Of a DNA stretch of 25,564 nucleotides, positions 23,679 through 25,564 are shown in pieces (the first letter of the stretch is position 1; the number at the start of each line of letters is the position of its first letter). The notes under the pieces were generated by a model. That model was not told the origin of the DNA, searched no databases, and worked only from the letters and a program-made list of their open reading frames with translations. Position numbers and translations under genes: made by a program. The stretch covers positions 1-25,564 of the forward strand of contig JAEOSH010000027.1 in NCBI GenBank assembly GCA_016840465.1, written 5' to 3'. Origin of the DNA: Candidatus Baldrarchaeum yapensis (lineage in GTDB: Archaea; Asgardarchaeota; Baldrarchaeia; Baldrarchaeales; Baldrarchaeaceae).

Positions 23679-24167
23679 TTGGCCGAAATACGGGTAGTGA
23701 AAATAGAAATAATGTTCCCATCTTCGCCACTATATCTTCCGTCTCTACTTCTAAGACTTGAAGATGGCAGTGAGTTTCCACTATTCTCCATTCCATTCGC
23801 AACCACAATTGCAATTGCAAAGATATTGTTCGGTAGAAGGATCATAAGTGATGTTCGTGAGAGTTTCGAAGAAGTACTTATAGATATGTCGGATGTTAGG
23901 GATGTTCTTAGAAAGAAAGTTAAAAAAGTCGTTATAGATAGGCTCGATGCTAATAATAGATTCTACGCGACGGTTATCGTGGATGAAAATGGCACAGAAA
24001 AGAGATTGATAATGGTGCCCTCATCTGCGATACTCTTAGCATTAATGGCCGATGCTGATATATTCATCGATAGTCTGCTGTTAGGAATTGTTAGAAGAAA
24101 AGAAAGAGAGGAAGAAGAGGAGACAGAAGAGGAAGAAAAGAAAGGTCCTCGCGAGTTTTATATATGA
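23679..24167 (+). CDS. Divergent DUF151-like protein with altered signature and acidic tail
   Basis: The 162-residue protein reads like DUF151 throughout (VKIEIMFPSSPLYLPSLLLR; FPLFSIPFATTIAIAKILFG; VRDVLRKKVKKVVIDRLDAN). At the place of the family signature RPSDAIALA it has VPSSAILLALMADADIFID, so the Arg and Asp are replaced (Val113, Ser116). In the sister gene at 21509 they are kept at nearly the same position (109-112). The C-terminus is a long acidic-basic tail (KEREEEEETEEEEKKGPREF). The start is TTG 23679, with GAGGTG seven bases upstream; the longer in-frame GTG at 23658 has no comparable site. It may be an inactive partner or regulator of the canonical copy. Homology is inferred from pattern. 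Confidence 0.7.
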   Translation: MAEIRVVKIEIMFPSSPLYLPSLLLRLEDGSEFPLFSIPFATTIAIAKILFGRRIISDVRESFEEVLIDMSDVRDVLRKKVKKVVIDRLDANNRFYATVIVDENGTEKRLIMVPSSAILLALMADADIFIDSLLLGIVRRKEREEEEETEEEEKKGPREFYI

Positions 24168-24176
24168 CCCGACCCG

Positions 24177-24611
24177 CTACTTCATCTTCTCTAATTTTTC
24201 TAACGCCTTGGCAACTCCGTGTATAATTGCTTGGGGTCTCGGCGGACATCCTGGTACATAGACATCCACGGGTATTACTTGATCCAGTGGCCCAGTCACT
24301 GCGTAACTGCCAGCAAAGACCCCACCAGAAATTGTACAAGTTCCCACTCCAATTACTGCGACTGGTTTTGGTACCAATTCGTACAGTCTCTTAAGTCTAT
24401 CTCTTATTTGTTGAGTAACTGGTCCTGTAACCATTAAAATATCCGCATGTCTTGGCGATGCCACTTGGAGAATTCCCAGTCTTTCGACATCAAAGCGCGG
24501 AGTTAGTGCTGCGACTATCTCGATGTCGCAACCATTACAGCCACCAGTAGGCACATGTAGGATCCAAGGAGACTTTTTGCGGCCCCATTTTCTGAGCCCC
24601 ACCTCACACAC
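24177..24611 (-). CDS. NuoB-like small subunit of a group 4 [NiFe]-hydrogenase-type complex
   Basis: The 144-residue protein binds the single 4Fe-4S cluster that passes electrons near the catalytic or quinone site. Ligands are Cys25, Cys28, Cys92 and Cys122 (GGCNGCDIEIVAALTPRFDV; GVGTCTISGGVF; VPGCPPRPQ). The CxxC spacing and CNGCDIE text match MbhJ/EchC/HycG-type subunits rather than Complex I NuoB, which has adjacent cysteines. The annotated start is GTG 24611, though a GTG three codons in (24602) has better spacing to GGGGGTG. It follows the antiporter-like gene by ten bases in the same direction, and its stop faces the second DUF151 gene, so no further subunit genes follow it here. Confidence 0.88.
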   Translation of the reverse strand: MCEVGLRKWGRKKSPWILHVPTGGCNGCDIEIVAALTPRFDVERLGILQVASPRHADILMVTGPVTQQIRDRLKRLYELVPKPVAVIGVGTCTISGGVFAGSYAVTGPLDQVIPVDVYVPGCPPRPQAIIHGVAKALEKLEKMK

Positions 24612-24621
24612 CCCCTACCAT

Positions 24622-25564
24622 TTATTTGATTAGCCCGCCTAGGGCCTTCTCAACTATCTGTAATACGTACTGTGGGAAGATTCCAATGAGGATGCTAAGT
24701 GTGCACAACACGCCCACCGCGAACGCTATGGAAAGAGGTGTCTTCTTAACCTCCGGGTTGGAGTGAACCTTCAGTTCACCGAAGAATATCATGTGACCTG
24801 CTCTTAAGTAGTATCCGAGGGCTATGAAACTCGCTATAACCGCAAGCCACGTAATTGCTGGATATCCGGCGTCGAATGCGGCCTTGTATATCAGGAACTT
24901 GCTGTAAAATGCATTTAATGGCGGCACTCCACCTAAAGATAATGCGCCGACCATAAATGCAAATGCCGTTCCAGGAATTACCTTGACAAGACCGCCAAGT
25001 TTCCTCATATCCCTCTCATGAACTGTAACTATCAGGGCCGCTGAAATCAAGAAGAGCATCCCCTTAACCAGCGCATGATTGATTATATGGAACACCGCAC
25101 CATAGAGACCTACTGTTGTTCCGGTACCAAGACCCAGACCCAAGACTATGTAACCTATCTCGTCGATACTTGAGTAGGCTAGGAGTCTTTTGATGTCTGT
25201 TTGGACGAGCGCAAGGAGCGCACCAAGGAGTATCGTGATTATTCCTACTACTATCATTATTTGTACCATCTCCGCCGTTATAACTGGCCTCATTGCAAGT
25301 ACGCTCCTTATCATCGCGCACGTTGCCACCTGTATCATCGCACCGCTAAGCAACGCACTTATTGGGGCTGGTGCTTCAGCAAGCGCATCAGGTAACCAGA
25401 AATGTACTGGAACAATACCTGCCTTCACTCCCAGCCCAAGGAAGAATGCTACAAAGCACATATTCACGAAACCCATGTCTAATGTTTCCTTATTCTCGAG
25501 GAAGAACTCTGCAAGATCCGTGAATCTTAATGTCGTTTGTTGCGATAAGAGAAGCACTGCGGAT
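24622..25564 (-). CDS. MrpD/NuoN-like proton-conducting membrane subunit (5' end outside window)
   Basis: An antiporter-like subunit of a respiratory or hydrogenase complex. The partial sequence, more than 310 residues, contains the conserved Lys in GLGVKAGIVPVHFWLPDALA, EAPAPISALLSGAMIQ, the discontinuous-helix region RLLAYSSIDEIGYIVLGLGL, a second channel Lys in HIINHALVKGMLFLISAALI, and several hydrophobic helices to the end (AFAVGVLCTLSILIGIFP). The frame stays open to the window edge at 25564, so the N-terminal helices lie beyond; the GTG at 25557 is internal. It immediately precedes the small-subunit gene. In Mbh-type complexes the MrpD homologue couples electron flow to ion pumping. 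Whether this complex is a hydrogenase cannot be told without the large subunit. Confidence 0.9.
   Translation of the reverse strand, partial: SAVLLLSQQTTLRFTDLAEFFLENKETLDMGFVNMCFVAFFLGLGVKAGIVPVHFWLPDALAEAPAPISALLSGAMIQVATCAMIRSVLAMRPVITAEMVQIMIVVGIITILLGALLALVQTDIKRLLAYSSIDEIGYIVLGLGLGTGTTVGLYGAVFHIINHALVKGMLFLISAALIVTVHERDMRKLGGLVKVIPGTAFAFMVGALSLGGVPPLNAFYSKFLIYKAAFDAGYPAITWLAVIASFIALGYYLRAGHMIFFGELKVHSNPEVKKTPLSIAFAVGVLCTLSILIGIFPQYVLQIVEKALGGLIK

Noticed and set aside
24177-24611. Complex I NuoB subunit
   Set aside because: NuoB has adjacent cysteines at the first cluster site; this protein has CNGC spacing, pointing to the group 4 hydrogenase type.

Overview
The window looks like the chromosome of a thermophilic archaeon. 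It carries the HerA-NurA-Mre11-Rad50 DNA end-processing set, TldD/TldE, archaeal indolepyruvate:ferredoxin oxidoreductase, a DUF35 acyl-CoA-associated protein, archaeal PhoU and ATPase families, and purine-rich Shine-Dalgarno sites (GGAGG/GGTGAT type) a few bases ahead of ATG, GTG and TTG starts. I cannot assign it below domain level; a Thermoproteota/TACK-like lineage is a guess from gene content. No rRNA, tRNA or CRISPR array was recognised.

Left edge (1-2577) is a graveyard. A GC-rich, twice-frameshifted DDE transposase relic (1-467) is followed by a decayed acyl-CoA ligase on the minus strand (607-2162). That ligase was split by an IS1595-like element whose ends can be read: 23-bp imperfect terminal inverted repeats at 1198-1220 and 1977-1999, flanked by 8-bp target duplications at 1190-1197 and 2000-2007. 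Removing the element and one duplication rejoins the ligase in frame. About 400 bp of apparently non-functional DNA follows.

2578-6593 holds an AbrB-PhoU regulator (minus), a DUF35 zinc-ribbon/OB-fold protein, a 3-hydroxyacyl-CoA dehydrogenase, and a convergent enoyl-CoA hydratase: steps of acyl-CoA metabolism that match the broken ligase next door. Two 8-bp inverted repeats lie ahead of the DUF35 and dehydrogenase genes and may be operators.

6946-14551 is a tightly packed operon nurA-herA-mre11-rad50 (overlapping or abutting stops and starts) followed, after two tandem copies of a 19-bp palindrome, by an archaeal STAND-like ATPase with a winged-helix end.

14572-18385 (minus) encodes a class-V PLP enzyme and then IorA-IorB. 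18565-21365 (plus) encodes TldD and TldE joined by TAATG.

21509-24167 is the least understood part. Two DUF151 (bifunctional nuclease domain) proteins, one canonical and one with the RPSD motif changed to VPSS, bracket an acidic coiled-coil protein and an unrecognised 255-residue protein on the opposite strand. The right edge (24177-25564, minus) has the small subunit and an antiporter-like subunit of a group 4 [NiFe]-hydrogenase-type or related membrane complex, whose other genes are outside the window.
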